From Deltaproteobacteria bacterium (GTDB taxonomy: Bacteria; Desulfobacterota; Syntrophobacteria; BM002), in assembly GCA_020353155.1 (NCBI GenBank), contig CP070689.1:2246198-2288410 (forward strand): DNA of 42,213 nucleotides. The letters run 5' to 3'. Position 1 is the stretch's first letter. The number at the start of each line of letters is the position of its first letter. A program made the translations under genes and the position numbers. Shown one piece after another: positions 1 to 8,083 of this stretch. A model generated the notes under the pieces. That model had not been told where the DNA came from. It ran no database searches and saw only the letters and a program-made list of their open reading frames with translations.

Positions 1-224
1 GTCAAACAGGGGTCACTTGGTCTTTTGGCAAAGTGTTTATTGGCCGTATGGCCAGTTTTGGCGAGCTTAAGCAAGATCAAACTTGATTTGCCGGAGAATA
101 ATGCCCTGAATTCACAAATTTTTCTGTATTTATGGCCTTTTTGGCACTTCCCCTGCATGACAAAGTTAAAAATTTGTTTTTGCTTCAAATTGAATTGGAC
201 GTTTTTGCATCGGGGAGGTGGATC
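1..224. other. Leading stretch, no gene recognised
   Basis: I see no convincing gene in the first 224 bases. Two long overlapping frames cross it but have no ribosome binding site or recognisable protein. Around 41-66 there is a short run of related words (ggccgtatggccagttttgg) resembling the gccagtttggccggtttagc run inside the repeat block at 12690-12885, so this may be the edge of another repeat block cut by the window border. The last part holds the ribosome binding site of the small gene at 225. Confidence 0.4.
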
Positions 225-416
225 ATGGAAGAAGACAGAAGCCCTTGCCTGGAATGCGAACGCGTTGACGAGAGCAAGAACCAATGTGCCGGCTCATGCG
301 AGGATCTGGAGAAGTACCAGGATGGCCTGCCCTATTTCTCTTTATGGAGAGGAGATCCTGTTTGCTATGTCATTCCTGGTTTGGAGAGGACCCGAACCTA
401 CGCGAGCGCTGAATAG
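225..416 (+). CDS. Small Cys-containing protein, unknown
   Basis: This encodes a 63-residue protein of unknown function. The start is chosen at ATG 225 because GGGGAGG lies just upstream at 212-218; the longer frame from 132 has no such site. The N-terminal half is acidic and contains four cysteines, as CLEC near residues 8-11 and CAGSC near residues 21-25. This spacing could bind a metal as a mini zinc ribbon, but nothing proves it. The C-terminal half has Trp and aromatic residues and no membrane segment or signal peptide. It is transcribed towards the terminator of the opposing operon at 430-474. It could be a small regulatory protein or, less likely, a chance frame; the clear ribosome binding site favours a real gene. 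Confidence 0.5.
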   Translation: MEEDRSPCLECERVDESKNQCAGSCEDLEKYQDGLPYFSLWRGDPVCYVIPGLERTRTYASAE

Positions 417-429
417 TCTCTCAGAGTCA

Positions 430-474
430 AAAAAAATGCCCCCACCAAACCGAGCGCGGATGGCTGGTGGGGGC
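430..474 (-). terminator. Rho-independent terminator of leftward operon
   Basis: A perfect 10-bp stem pairs 438-447 (gcccccacca) with 465-474, with a 17-base loop. On the minus strand it is followed by seven T (430-436 read in complement). There is no T-run on the plus side, so it terminates the minus-strand transcript coming from the gene ending at 747. Confidence 0.85.
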
Positions 475-559
475 GAGGGGCACCGAGTGGAACATTAGGA
501 GCTCCACTCATCAGGTACTTTATCATAGAAGTCACATCTGTCAATGGGAAAAACCACCA

Positions 560-764
560 TTTTTCCTTTCTCATTTTCCATTGAACATCCAGCATTTAAT
601 CGCTTAATTCGTTCAAGTCGTTGAAGTCGTTTAATACGTAAATGGTAAACGGTATTTCACATCTCACATCCCAAATGCGCAATCCAAAATCCGAAATTCC
701 AAATTCTGTCTCCTGTCTCCTGGATTCTAACTCCTTGCGCTATGCTCTATGCTCTATGCTCCAT
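560..764 (-). repeat. Mosaic repeat block 1 (A-H-B-M-C-F)
   Basis: Read on the minus strand from the end of the gene at 747, this block runs through family A (764-736), H (about 740-706), B and M (705-656), C (657-601) and F (600-560). Each module is made of imperfect copies of a 6-9 base word. The block fills most of the gap between the gene at 747 and the terminator at 430-474, and family A itself encodes the end of that gene. Confidence 0.8.
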
Positions 765-1706
765 GATCCTGACATACTCCCTCGACATTTCAACTGCCTG
801 CTCGCGCTTTGACAAACGAATTTGCTGGAAAAGCTCCCTGCACTGATTGAAATTCAGTCGATCTACCAGCCTATTTACCTCTATCTCATCCTCAATGTGA
901 GGGGTCCTGGACTTTCCCGGAAGAAGTTCTTCCTTTTCAATAAGTTTTATATAGATCAGACTCCGGGCAGCAAGGAGGTTCGCCATATCCTCGCGGGCTT
1001 TGTTATGGAAGACGTAGTGGAGCGTCAGAATATCTCCGGGCCCCATATTTCGCCTTTTCCCCTTCAGTTTCCTAATTACTGGGGCCAGGAGGTAGACTAC
1101 CTTAATCTTCGGCCCCTTGCCGATTTCTTGGCGCAAGTAGCTGTAGATGGGATAGTGTATATAGCCGGCTTCCACATACATAAGCTCACCTGGTCTGTAC
1201 AGAGAACCTATAGCCTTTGCCCGTAACCGCTCTCTTAAGGTTAGACGAAGAGCGTCCGCCCGGGCAAAGATTTTGACCGCTTCCACCACAGCCGAAAAAG
1301 CGCCGGCTGTGCTAACTGAATAGTAGGAAATGAGAGCAGCAGTTGCTTTTTTTTCAGCCTCATAGACTGCCCTAAATTCAGGCTTCCCACTTATTTCCTC
1401 CGCGGTTTTTCCGGATGCCAAAAACTCATGAATCTGCAACAGCCTCTCAAAATAGGGCTCCACCTGGAGGACGACTTGACCTCCTCGGTGAAGTTCCCTC
1501 AGTAAAACGCACATTTGGCGCGTGAACTCCGGGAAACTGGAGTCAAGTTCCATAGCATAATCATCGATGGAAATGCTGCCGTTTAACATTTCTGAGAAGT
1601 GGGGAGAAGGAGGCTCTTCAAGGACGATAACCTGGTGCCGCTCCATCTGGCGGTGAATAAAGGGTATTGCTTCCACTTGGTGGGATGAAAAGCCAATGGT
1701 TATCAT
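747..1706 (-). CDS. Conserved protein of unknown function, 319 aa
   Basis: I do not recognise this 319-residue protein with certainty. It looks soluble: there is no signal peptide or clear membrane helix, the C-terminal half is rich in Lys and Arg, and the N-terminus has an alternating strand-helix pattern with an acidic LEEPPSPHF segment near residue 30. A remote relation to TraB/ChaN-like folds is possible but weak. The start ATG overlaps the TGA of the upstream gene (ATGA), so the two are very probably cotranslated. It is the last gene of the leftward array and is followed by the terminator at 430-474. The final residues MEHRA and the TAG stop are encoded by repeat family A, so the original C-terminus may have been replaced or trimmed. 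Confidence 0.6.
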   Translation of the reverse strand: MITIGFSSHQVEAIPFIHRQMERHQVIVLEEPPSPHFSEMLNGSISIDDYAMELDSSFPEFTRQMCVLLRELHRGGQVVLQVEPYFERLLQIHEFLASGKTAEEISGKPEFRAVYEAEKKATAALISYYSVSTAGAFSAVVEAVKIFARADALRLTLRERLRAKAIGSLYRPGELMYVEAGYIHYPIYSYLRQEIGKGPKIKVVYLLAPVIRKLKGKRRNMGPGDILTLHYVFHNKAREDMANLLAARSLIYIKLIEKEELLPGKSRTPHIEDEIEVNRLVDRLNFNQCRELFQQIRLSKREQAVEMSREYVRIMEHRA

Positions 1707-3472
1707 GGGATCGGCAGGCCGCCTGATGGTTTTTTAAAAATGGCCTCCTTTTGCAGTGTAATGAAATCTTGCAGTCTTTTTTCCAGCTCATCACCAAGGG
1801 GGGCAAAGTCTCCGAGGTTTTTCTTCGCCTGCTCAATTGGACCACTCAATCTTTCAGCAATATCTGCCCTCAGCTCTTGCTCTAGCTTGGCAATCTGATC
1901 CTTGAGCTGTGCGCTTACACTGTCCTTAAGTACTCGGTCCAGGTCAGAGGAGAGCTTCATCTTATAATCATCAAGGTTTCCACTAACTTTAGCATTTAAA
2001 GAAAAGCTGGATACACCAGTCAGGGTTGAGCTGATGGCTCTGACCACGGGGCCTGATTCTGCCGGGGTATTAACTTCCAGCTTCGTTGATTTCAGAGCCG
2101 CGGCAAAGTCGATGTCAATGGCACCGTTGCTGACGATGGAGCTCAGGTCAAAGTCTGCAAGTCCTTTTGCCAACTTCACGGAGAAAACATCGCTTTCCGT
2201 AAGGTTCAGTTGCTGAGCTTGATAGCCTCGCAATTTCAGGTTGATCCGGTCGCTGGCCGTGAGTCGAGATACGTGATCAAAAGTTCCATCAACCCGGAAC
2301 GACTGCAGGTGACTGAGCTTTGCACCTGAGAACAAAAAGGTAAGCGGTTTACCGAGGATATCCTGGTCAGGGGTTATGTTTTCAATCCTGCCCTCCATGT
2401 CTCCCCCTCGGGTAGACACTGAGGCCTCGACTGTACGGATGAGAAAATCAGGCAGTGGTTTGTACTCTTTGAAGCGCACTTCAAGCCCTTTGGCACGTAG
2501 AGGCTTGACCACTTCGGCATCACCACCATACTCCTTTTTGACCCTTTCATACAAAGGATCGAGCCGCTGATGCCAACTAAGGCCCCGCTCCAGCCAGACG
2601 GCGATACGCGGCCCAAAGAGCAGGCGAGTCAGGTTTGCCAGGCCCTGAGAATCAAGACTATATTTGGAAGCTAAGCGTCTAGCATCATCAACGGGAGCAC
2701 GCTGTGCCTGAGCCAGTCGCTCCTTAAATAAATTCAGGGTTGAGTTAAAATCTTGTTCTGCCTTTCTCAGTTTATTCAGATCAGATTCTATATCTTGTTT
2801 GAGATTCTTTAACTCGGCTGCAGCTCTAAGAATACCCTCGGGCCCTGCTCTTCTCATCTCTTTGAGTTTTTCTATTCTATCTTCGTACTCCTTTATTCTC
2901 TCTTCTCCGGGAAGTTCTGCAAGCTCCTTTGTCCACTTTCTCTGTTCTTCTTCTATCTCTGCCGGCAGCGCTTTTGCCAGCTCTACAGATCGCAGCTCTT
3001 CCTTCGCTAAAATTTCCTCAGCTTTGGGCAGAACGAACGAGGGCAAGTCGGTACCCAGTATCCTTTTCAAGGATATCTTTTCTGCCCTCTCCTCTTTGCT
3101 ACGGCCTCTTATAGCCCCGGAACTCTTGCGGGCCGTGTTGAACCGCACGCCTTCCATACTCATCTCTTCGATGATCGCCTTGCGACGGAGCAATTCAACC
3201 CCGTCAACAAGGCCGGCAATGCGCGCGATCTCAACAGCATTGGTCATCGGTTCATTTGGGTTGGTAACCTGCAATCCTCTGAGAGTGATACCTAGGGGAG
3301 AAAGCTGGACATCCGCCTTATCCAGCTCCACTTTTGCTCCGACAATTCGACTGCCTGCACCCTCGATAATCTTCTCTACCGCCAAATCAGCAAAGACAAA
3401 CCATAGAAGACAAAGGCTCACAAGAACTGCAATGAAAGCGATAAGCCCCTGCCAGCGAATCCATCTCCTCAT
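1703..3472 (-). CDS. TIGR03545 family membrane-anchored protein
   Basis: This 589-residue protein matches what I know of the TIGR03545 family, which occurs with TIGR03546. It has one N-terminal membrane helix (about residues 8-29) and then an AsmA-like segment with the pattern KVELDKADVQLSPLGITLRG, typical of envelope proteins of the AsmA/intermembrane-transport type. A long charged coiled coil fills about residues 170-260, and the C-terminal region resembles a beta-rich AsmA domain followed by another coiled stretch. It is probably anchored in the inner membrane and faces the periplasm. GGGGAGGTGAGCC precedes the start. It begins three bases after the TIGR03546 gene stops and overlaps the downstream gene by four bases, giving one translational unit. 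The biochemical role is unknown. Confidence 0.75.
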   Translation of the reverse strand: MRRWIRWQGLIAFIAVLVSLCLLWFVFADLAVEKIIEGAGSRIVGAKVELDKADVQLSPLGITLRGLQVTNPNEPMTNAVEIARIAGLVDGVELLRRKAIIEEMSMEGVRFNTARKSSGAIRGRSKEERAEKISLKRILGTDLPSFVLPKAEEILAKEELRSVELAKALPAEIEEEQRKWTKELAELPGEERIKEYEDRIEKLKEMRRAGPEGILRAAAELKNLKQDIESDLNKLRKAEQDFNSTLNLFKERLAQAQRAPVDDARRLASKYSLDSQGLANLTRLLFGPRIAVWLERGLSWHQRLDPLYERVKKEYGGDAEVVKPLRAKGLEVRFKEYKPLPDFLIRTVEASVSTRGGDMEGRIENITPDQDILGKPLTFLFSGAKLSHLQSFRVDGTFDHVSRLTASDRINLKLRGYQAQQLNLTESDVFSVKLAKGLADFDLSSIVSNGAIDIDFAAALKSTKLEVNTPAESGPVVRAISSTLTGVSSFSLNAKVSGNLDDYKMKLSSDLDRVLKDSVSAQLKDQIAKLEQELRADIAERLSGPIEQAKKNLGDFAPLGDELEKRLQDFITLQKEAIFKKPSGGLPIP

Positions 3473-3475
3473 GGC

Positions 3476-3991
3476 TCACCTCCCCCATCCCGATACTGAC
3501 TCGTAGAGAGAGTAAAAACGTGTAGCCGTAAGTGCCTCCACGACACGACTTTTCCGCACCCACTGAAGAACGTGTTCACGGTAGCGGCGTATGGCCAGGT
3601 TCGCCAAAATGAAGGTGGGTAAAAATAGAGCCAGCGAAACCAACAGACTTCCCATGACGATTGAGTTATTGAATTTCGCTAAACGAAAGAGTGGAATATT
3701 ATAGAGTGCGGTCCAAAGGGACTCGAGAGGGCCGGCAGTTAAAACCATCACCCCTATCCAGCTGAAAATGGGGTCCAAAAGGTAAGCCACCCCCGACAGA
3801 ACGACTGTGCCTACAATAAAAGTTGAAAGATTGACCCGAATGATAAGAGCCAAAAGAACGACAATTAGATTGTGCAGGCTCCAAACTGGAGTGAAGCCGG
3901 TAATCAACGCCAGACATAAGGCCAAACTTATCTGGCTCGGCTCGGTTTCAGAATTTAGCACTTTCAAAATCCTGGCTAATGCTTTCAACAT
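3476..3991 (-). CDS. TIGR03546 family membrane protein
   Basis: This 171-residue integral membrane protein carries four or five hydrophobic stretches, at roughly residues 22-50, 55-75, 80-95 and 112-135. It has the N-terminal pattern of DUF2062-like proteins (a polar amphipathic start, then LALGLITGFTP-like residues, here LALCLALITGFTPVWSLHN). That pattern and the adjacent TIGR03545 partner identify it as TIGR03546. The start ATG is preceded by GGAGAGGT. The gene leads directly into TIGR03545 with a three-base gap, so the two probably form a membrane complex. Their function is not established; a role in envelope assembly or lipid handling is an inference from the AsmA-like partner. Confidence 0.75.
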   Translation of the reverse strand: MLKALARILKVLNSETEPSQISLALCLALITGFTPVWSLHNLIVVLLALIIRVNLSTFIVGTVVLSGVAYLLDPIFSWIGVMVLTAGPLESLWTALYNIPLFRLAKFNNSIVMGSLLVSLALFLPTFILANLAIRRYREHVLQWVRKSRVVEALTATRFYSLYESVSGWGR

Positions 3992-4053
3992 ACCTACCTC
4001 TCCAACTTACAGGGCCAAAATTTAAGATTTAGCCCAAGTAATGTCAAACACCT

Positions 4054-4989
4054 CTATTCGCTTTGAGAAAAATAGGTCCTATAACGGGTCCAAAACTCCT
4101 CTTGGGTGAATGCATGCTCCTGGGTGCCCTGGTATTCAACCGCATAACTGGCGCAGGTGGCTCCCATGCGGGCGGCATCGGAAAGGTCTTTTCCCAGGAC
4201 CAACCCCTTGATTAAGCCTGCGCGGTAGGCATCGCCAGCCCCGGTGGGATCCAGAACCTTGGAGGGTTTGGCCACGCCAATTTTTGTTTCACCTCGGGCA
4301 TTTATGATAACTGAACCATTTTCGCCAAGAGTCGAAATTATCACTTCAGTCCTCTTAAGCAGTTCGTCCTTTGTCAGGCCCGTCTTCTGCATCATCATTT
4401 CCAGTTCATAGTCGTTGGCAATAAGAAGCTTTGCTCCACTAACTATCTCAGTTAATTGATCAGCCGACAGGGAAGTAATTTGCTGGCCCGGATCAAAGAT
4501 GTAGGGGATTTTATGTTCTTTGTAGCTAAGGCTGTACTTAACCATGTCTTCAACATTTCCAGGAGCCACAATGGCAAGTTTATCCGGGATTGGGGCTTGG
4601 TCGACTTTATAGAGAGAAGGATACTTCATTGCTCCGGGATTGAACCCGGTTATTTGATTGTCCGCCATATCAGTGGTGATATAAGCTCCTGCGGTCAATT
4701 CCTCGGGAATGACCCGAATTCCGTCTAAAGGAAGATCATGCTGCCGTAACCAGTCTTCGTACCTGCCAAAATCGTTGCCAGCGGTAGCCAGAATAAGGGG
4801 CCGTTCTCCCAAGAGAGCCAACGTATATGCGATATTCCCCGCTGTGCCGCCAAATTTCTCGGTCAGACCATTAACCACGAAGCAAACATTCAAGATGTGT
4901 ATTTTATCGGCCAGTATGTGGTCAGAGAACTTTCCAGGGAAATCCATTATTCGATCGTAGGCCAAAGATCCAGAAATAAGAATTTGCAT
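4054..4989 (-). CDS. PfkB-family kinase, likely adenosine kinase-like
   Basis: This is a ribokinase/PfkB-fold sugar or nucleoside kinase of 311 residues. The N-terminal glycine motif FGGTAGNIAYTLALLG and the C-terminal signature DPTGAGDAYRAG, with its catalytic Asp, are intact. The start is placed at the second Met (MQILISG) because GGAGGA sits six bases upstream of it; the first Met would put that site inside the gene. The substrate cannot be read directly. Adenosine kinase is favoured because the upstream genes are a purine nucleoside phosphorylase and two MTA/SAH-type deaminases, and because the N-terminal part (SGSLAYDRIMDFPGKF) resembles archaeal and bacterial nucleoside kinases of this family. 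It ends with TAG. A ribose or methylthioribose kinase is the main alternative. Confidence 0.8.
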   Translation of the reverse strand: MQILISGSLAYDRIMDFPGKFSDHILADKIHILNVCFVVNGLTEKFGGTAGNIAYTLALLGERPLILATAGNDFGRYEDWLRQHDLPLDGIRVIPEELTAGAYITTDMADNQITGFNPGAMKYPSLYKVDQAPIPDKLAIVAPGNVEDMVKYSLSYKEHKIPYIFDPGQQITSLSADQLTEIVSGAKLLIANDYELEMMMQKTGLTKDELLKRTEVIISTLGENGSVIINARGETKIGVAKPSKVLDPTGAGDAYRAGLIKGLVLGKDLSDAARMGATCASYAVEYQGTQEHAFTQEEFWTRYRTYFSQSE

Positions 4990-5007
4990 ACTAATCCTCC
5001 GGGACAT

Positions 5008-5136
5008 TGCTCATTTATCATTATACATTTCCCATTTGTCATTCGCTCAAGCATAGGCCGCAAGGTTCAGGGTGTCGAACGATTTTGTCATTGAGTTAGT
5101 GCTTAGTGCATAGTACCTGGTGCCTAGTGCCTGCCG
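5008..5136 (-). repeat. Mosaic repeat block 2 (E-linker-G-F)
   Basis: Minus-strand order is E (about 5136-5100), a linker ending in CTCAATGACAAAATCG, G (about 5070-5045) and F (5040-5008), leading into the PfkB kinase gene. The same order of modules and linker occurs at 8916-9088 and 16335-16487. Family E overlaps the last codons of the deaminase gene ending at 5124 and supplies its TAG stop. Confidence 0.8.
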
Positions 5137-6479
5137 CGTATGCGGCTGGCTATCTCCCTCACCTTTCCCATTATCTCCTGTTCATCCATCTCAACAAGTT
5201 GCCTTTTGAGCATAACCATTCGGCCATCAATAATCACATCACGGACATCAGCCCCTCTAGCCGCATAAACCAGGTGAGAACAAGGCTCGTACATGGGAGT
5301 GAGATGTGGCTGGTTCAGGTCGATGGTAATTAGGTCCGCCTTTTTTCCCGGTTCTAGAGAACCAACAATGTCAGCCATCCCTAAAGCAGCAGCCCCACCT
5401 TTGGTCGCCATCTCAACCATTTCTACGGCTGAACTCAGGGAAGGATCGCCCTGGTGAACCTTATGAAGCTTTGCAGCCGTGTCCATTTCTTGAAATAGGT
5501 CCATGTTGTTGTTACTGGCGCAGCCATCAGTTCCTAGGCCAACTTTCACTCCAGCGGTGAGCATTTTTGGCAGGGGTGCTACCCCTGAGGCCAGTTTCAT
5601 ATTGCTCTCGGGATTATGTGAAATTCCTACACCACTCTGGGCCAGCAGCTCTATCTCCTTCTCGTTTACCCTCACCGCATGATGGCAGAGGGTATCCGCA
5701 TCAAGAATCCCCAGTTTAAGAAGATGTTCCACTGGCCGCATTCCGTAGCGCTGCTCCGCCTCTTCCAACTCAGCCTCTGTTTCTGCCAGGTGAATTTGGA
5801 AAAGGATCTTGTGCTCTTTACATATCGCCTTGGCAGCGATCAAGGTCTCAGGAGAGCAAGTGTAGACCGAATGGCAAAAAACACTTGGCATAAGGCGAGA
5901 ATACTTATTTTGCCACCTCAAGACGAAAGCCTCAGCAGCTTTCACGTTTATCCGAGGGTCTGGAATCCCCGGCGCGGGAAAATCTACCACCCCCTGACCG
6001 ACAATCGCCCTAATTCCGCTGGCAGCAACCGCCTTGGCAGCACCGTCTTCGTAGAAGTAACCGTCACAGAAGGTGGTAGTCCCACTTCTAATCATCTCCA
6101 CCGAAGCAAGTAAGGTAGCCCAGTACACAGTTTCTTCGGTGATATGAGCTGCCTCGGCAGGGAAAATATGTTCATGGAGCCACTCATGAAGGGGCAGGTC
6201 ATCAGCCAAGCCCCTGAAGCAGGTCATAGCAGCATGGGTGTGCAGATTTATCAGTCCTGGCATTATTAGACACCCTGACGCGTCCAAAACCTCCTTCGCT
6301 TCAATCTTTTCCCCCATACTGGAAGCTTGGCCAACTGCGGCAATACGATCTCCTTTTAGAGCCACAGCACCCTTTTCCACAACCTCTTTTTTATGGTTGA
6401 AAGTCAGAACATAATCGCCGGTCACGAGTAGGTCTACCCTCGTTTTTTCTGCTGACCTCCGATCTCTGACTTCCGACAT
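5124..6479 (-). CDS. mtaD: MTA/SAH-type deaminase (amidohydrolase), copy b
   Basis: This 451-residue amidohydrolase belongs to the 5-methylthioadenosine/S-adenosylhomocysteine deaminase (MtaD/DadD) group, which hydrolyses the adenine amino group to give inosine derivatives and ammonia. Visible metal and catalytic residues are HTHAAMTCFRGLADDLP near residue 80, CHSVYTCSPE, the IHLAET motif, a later CHHAV motif and GTDGCASNNN with the metal-ligand Asp. It is a paralogue of the gene just upstream, which shares the same motifs. Natural substrates in such clusters include MTA, SAH and 5'-deoxyadenosine. The start region is unusual: GAGGACAG, the ATG and the first codons (SEVRDRRS) all lie in repeat family D, and the last codons and TAG lie in family E. 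The catalytic domain itself is intact. Confidence 0.88.
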   Translation of the reverse strand: MSEVRDRRSAEKTRVDLLVTGDYVLTFNHKKEVVEKGAVALKGDRIAAVGQASSMGEKIEAKEVLDASGCLIMPGLINLHTHAAMTCFRGLADDLPLHEWLHEHIFPAEAAHITEETVYWATLLASVEMIRSGTTTFCDGYFYEDGAAKAVAASGIRAIVGQGVVDFPAPGIPDPRINVKAAEAFVLRWQNKYSRLMPSVFCHSVYTCSPETLIAAKAICKEHKILFQIHLAETEAELEEAEQRYGMRPVEHLLKLGILDADTLCHHAVRVNEKEIELLAQSGVGISHNPESNMKLASGVAPLPKMLTAGVKVGLGTDGCASNNNMDLFQEMDTAAKLHKVHQGDPSLSSAVEMVEMATKGGAAALGMADIVGSLEPGKKADLITIDLNQPHLTPMYEPCSHLVYAARGADVRDVIIDGRMVMLKRQLVEMDEQEIMGKVREIASRIRGRH

Positions 6480-6530
6480 CTGTCCTCTAACTCCTCGCTC
6501 TATACCCTATGCCCCATGCTCAATGCACTC
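6451..6530 (-). repeat. Mosaic repeat block 3 (A-H-D)
   Basis: Minus-strand order is A (6530-6500), a short GGAGTTAGAGGACAG segment of H type (6500-6480) and D (6480-6451). It spans the whole gap between the two deaminase genes and continues about ten codons into the second, where D provides the ribosome binding site, start codon and first codons. Confidence 0.75.
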
Positions 6531-7860
6531 AACTCTTTATCTTTTTAGCGATGGCTCGAACATCTGCCATGACCCTTTCCACATCCATGGTTAGTAGCTC
6601 ACGATTCCGCATCACCACCCTCCCATTAATTATGCTAAGGGTAACGTCGGCCGCGGATGCCGCATAAACCACATGAGAGTATATATTATAAAGTGGAGTC
6701 AAGTGGGGCTTATTCAAGTCCAGACCGATGATGTCAGCCTTCTTGCCTGGCTCGAGGCAACCCACTTTGTCTTCCAGACCCAAGACTATGGCGCCTCCTC
6801 TAACGGCTAAGTGGGTAACGGTCTTGGCCTCCATAACAGTGGGATCAAGTCTGTAGACTTTGTGCAACTTGGCAGCAGTGTCCATTTCCGCCAACATGTC
6901 CAAGTTATTGTTGCTGGCACAGCCATCTGTTCCCAAGCCCATTGCAACACCGCGAGACAATAGTTCAACTGCTGGTGCAACACCAGAAGCCAGTTTCATA
7001 TTACTCTCTGGATTGTGGACAACTTTTACGCCTCTCTCGGCAAGCAAGTCCATCTCCTCCTCTTTGAGGACAACACAGTGGTCGGCAACAAGGTGCGGCC
7101 CCAGAAGTCCTAGTTTTTCCAAGTGCATCACTGGTGACACTCCGTAAAGGCTCTTAACCTGCTCCACTTCATCCTGAGACTCCGCCAGATGGATAATCAT
7201 GGGAACCCGGTATTCCAGTGCAATGTCGCGACAAGCTCTTAGCAAGTCGGGAGAGCAAGTGTAAACCGCGTGAGGCTCTACAGCAACTGAAACCAGGGGA
7301 TCCATTTCCCAGGTGTTAATCAGTTCTTTAGTGAAAGACAAACCATTTTCAGCCGGTCCATAATTGGGAGATGGGAAGTCGTAAAGGACCTCTCCTACTA
7401 GTGCCCGCATGCTTGCTTCATGGGCAGCTTTCGCCACTTGGTCTTCAAATAAGTACATGTCGCAGAAGGTGGTGGTACCACTCAAAATCATTTCCGCACA
7501 AGCCAGCAAAGTTCCCTTGTAGACTAGTTCGCCATTAATCTTTCTCTCGGCAGGAAAGATGTGTTCATTGAGCCAAACAGAAAGAGGCAGGTCATCGGCC
7601 AGTCCGCGAAAACAGGTCATGGCAGCATGGGTGTGTGCGTTTATTAAACCCGGCATTATCAGACCGCCGGCCATGTTAATCCGCTCCACCGGCTCAAACT
7701 GATCACGCCATGAGTCTTCCGAGCCCACCCACACTATTTCGTCATTACGGATGGCAACAACTCCTGGGTCAAAAATGTCGTCCGAATCGTTGAGGGTAAG
7801 TACCTTGGCGTTGTGGATCAACAAGTCAACTGGAGTCCTAGTCTCGGTCGCCTGGTCCAT
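6529..7860 (-). CDS. mtaD: MTA/SAH-type deaminase (amidohydrolase), copy a
   Basis: This 443-residue protein is the upstream paralogue of the deaminase pair. It shows the same zinc amidohydrolase motifs: HTHAAMTCFRGLADDLP near residue 77, HAVYTCSPD, IHLAES, a CVVLKEEEM segment after ADH, and GTDGCASNNN. Some residues around the substrate pocket differ from copy b (for example VEPHAVYTCSPD against PSVFCHSVYTCSPE), so the two may prefer different adenosine derivatives, such as MTA or SAH and 5'-deoxyadenosine. The chosen ATG has only a weak upstream site (CGGAA), so the exact start is uncertain by a few residues. It lies between the nucleoside phosphorylase and copy b, all on the minus strand, and repeat blocks fill both flanking gaps. 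Confidence 0.88.
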   Translation of the reverse strand: MDQATETRTPVDLLIHNAKVLTLNDSDDIFDPGVVAIRNDEIVWVGSEDSWRDQFEPVERINMAGGLIMPGLINAHTHAAMTCFRGLADDLPLSVWLNEHIFPAERKINGELVYKGTLLACAEMILSGTTTFCDMYLFEDQVAKAAHEASMRALVGEVLYDFPSPNYGPAENGLSFTKELINTWEMDPLVSVAVEPHAVYTCSPDLLRACRDIALEYRVPMIIHLAESQDEVEQVKSLYGVSPVMHLEKLGLLGPHLVADHCVVLKEEEMDLLAERGVKVVHNPESNMKLASGVAPAVELLSRGVAMGLGTDGCASNNNLDMLAEMDTAAKLHKVYRLDPTVMEAKTVTHLAVRGGAIVLGLEDKVGCLEPGKKADIIGLDLNKPHLTPLYNIYSHVVYAASAADVTLSIINGRVVMRNRELLTMDVERVMADVRAIAKKIKS

Positions 7861-7884
7861 TTCCGATTGCTCGCTTTCGTATCT

Positions 7885-8082
7885 GTATGTCGTTCGAGTC
7901 GTTAAAATCGTTAAAGCTCGAGTAGCCGGTAGCCAGTAGTCAGTAGCCAGAAGGAAGGGACGGTCTCTATTTTTTTACTCCTGGATTCTGACTCCTTACT
8001 CTATGCCCTATGCTCTATGCCTCTCCAAGTCCGAAATCCGAAATCTAAAATTCTGTCTCCTGTCTCCTGTCTCCTGAAACTG
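7885..8082 (-). repeat. Mosaic repeat block 4 (H-B-A-H-J-C)
   Basis: Minus-strand order from the phosphorylase stop is H (8080-8053, three clean GGAGACA copies), B (8053-8025), A (8022-7998), a GGAGTCAGAATCC segment (7995-7975), J (7952-7921) and C (7920-7885). It is one of the richest blocks, with six modules in 200 bases, and it holds nothing else recognisable. Confidence 0.8.
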
Positions 8083-8083
8083 T

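Noticed and set aside
25..224. Two long plus-strand frames at the window start
   Set aside because: No ribosome site, mutually overlapping, and low-complexity content; only the ATG at 225 has a good site.
398..595. 65-residue minus-strand frame over the terminator
   Set aside because: It crosses the terminator stem and repeat words and has no recognisable protein character.
2799..3506. 235-residue plus-strand frame
   Set aside because: It lies entirely opposite the TIGR03545 gene, has no ribosome site or family features, and reflects codon composition of the real gene.
5124..7860. Deaminase pair as one duplicated gene from a recent event
   Set aside because: The motifs agree but the flanking residues differ widely, so they are older paralogues rather than a new duplication.
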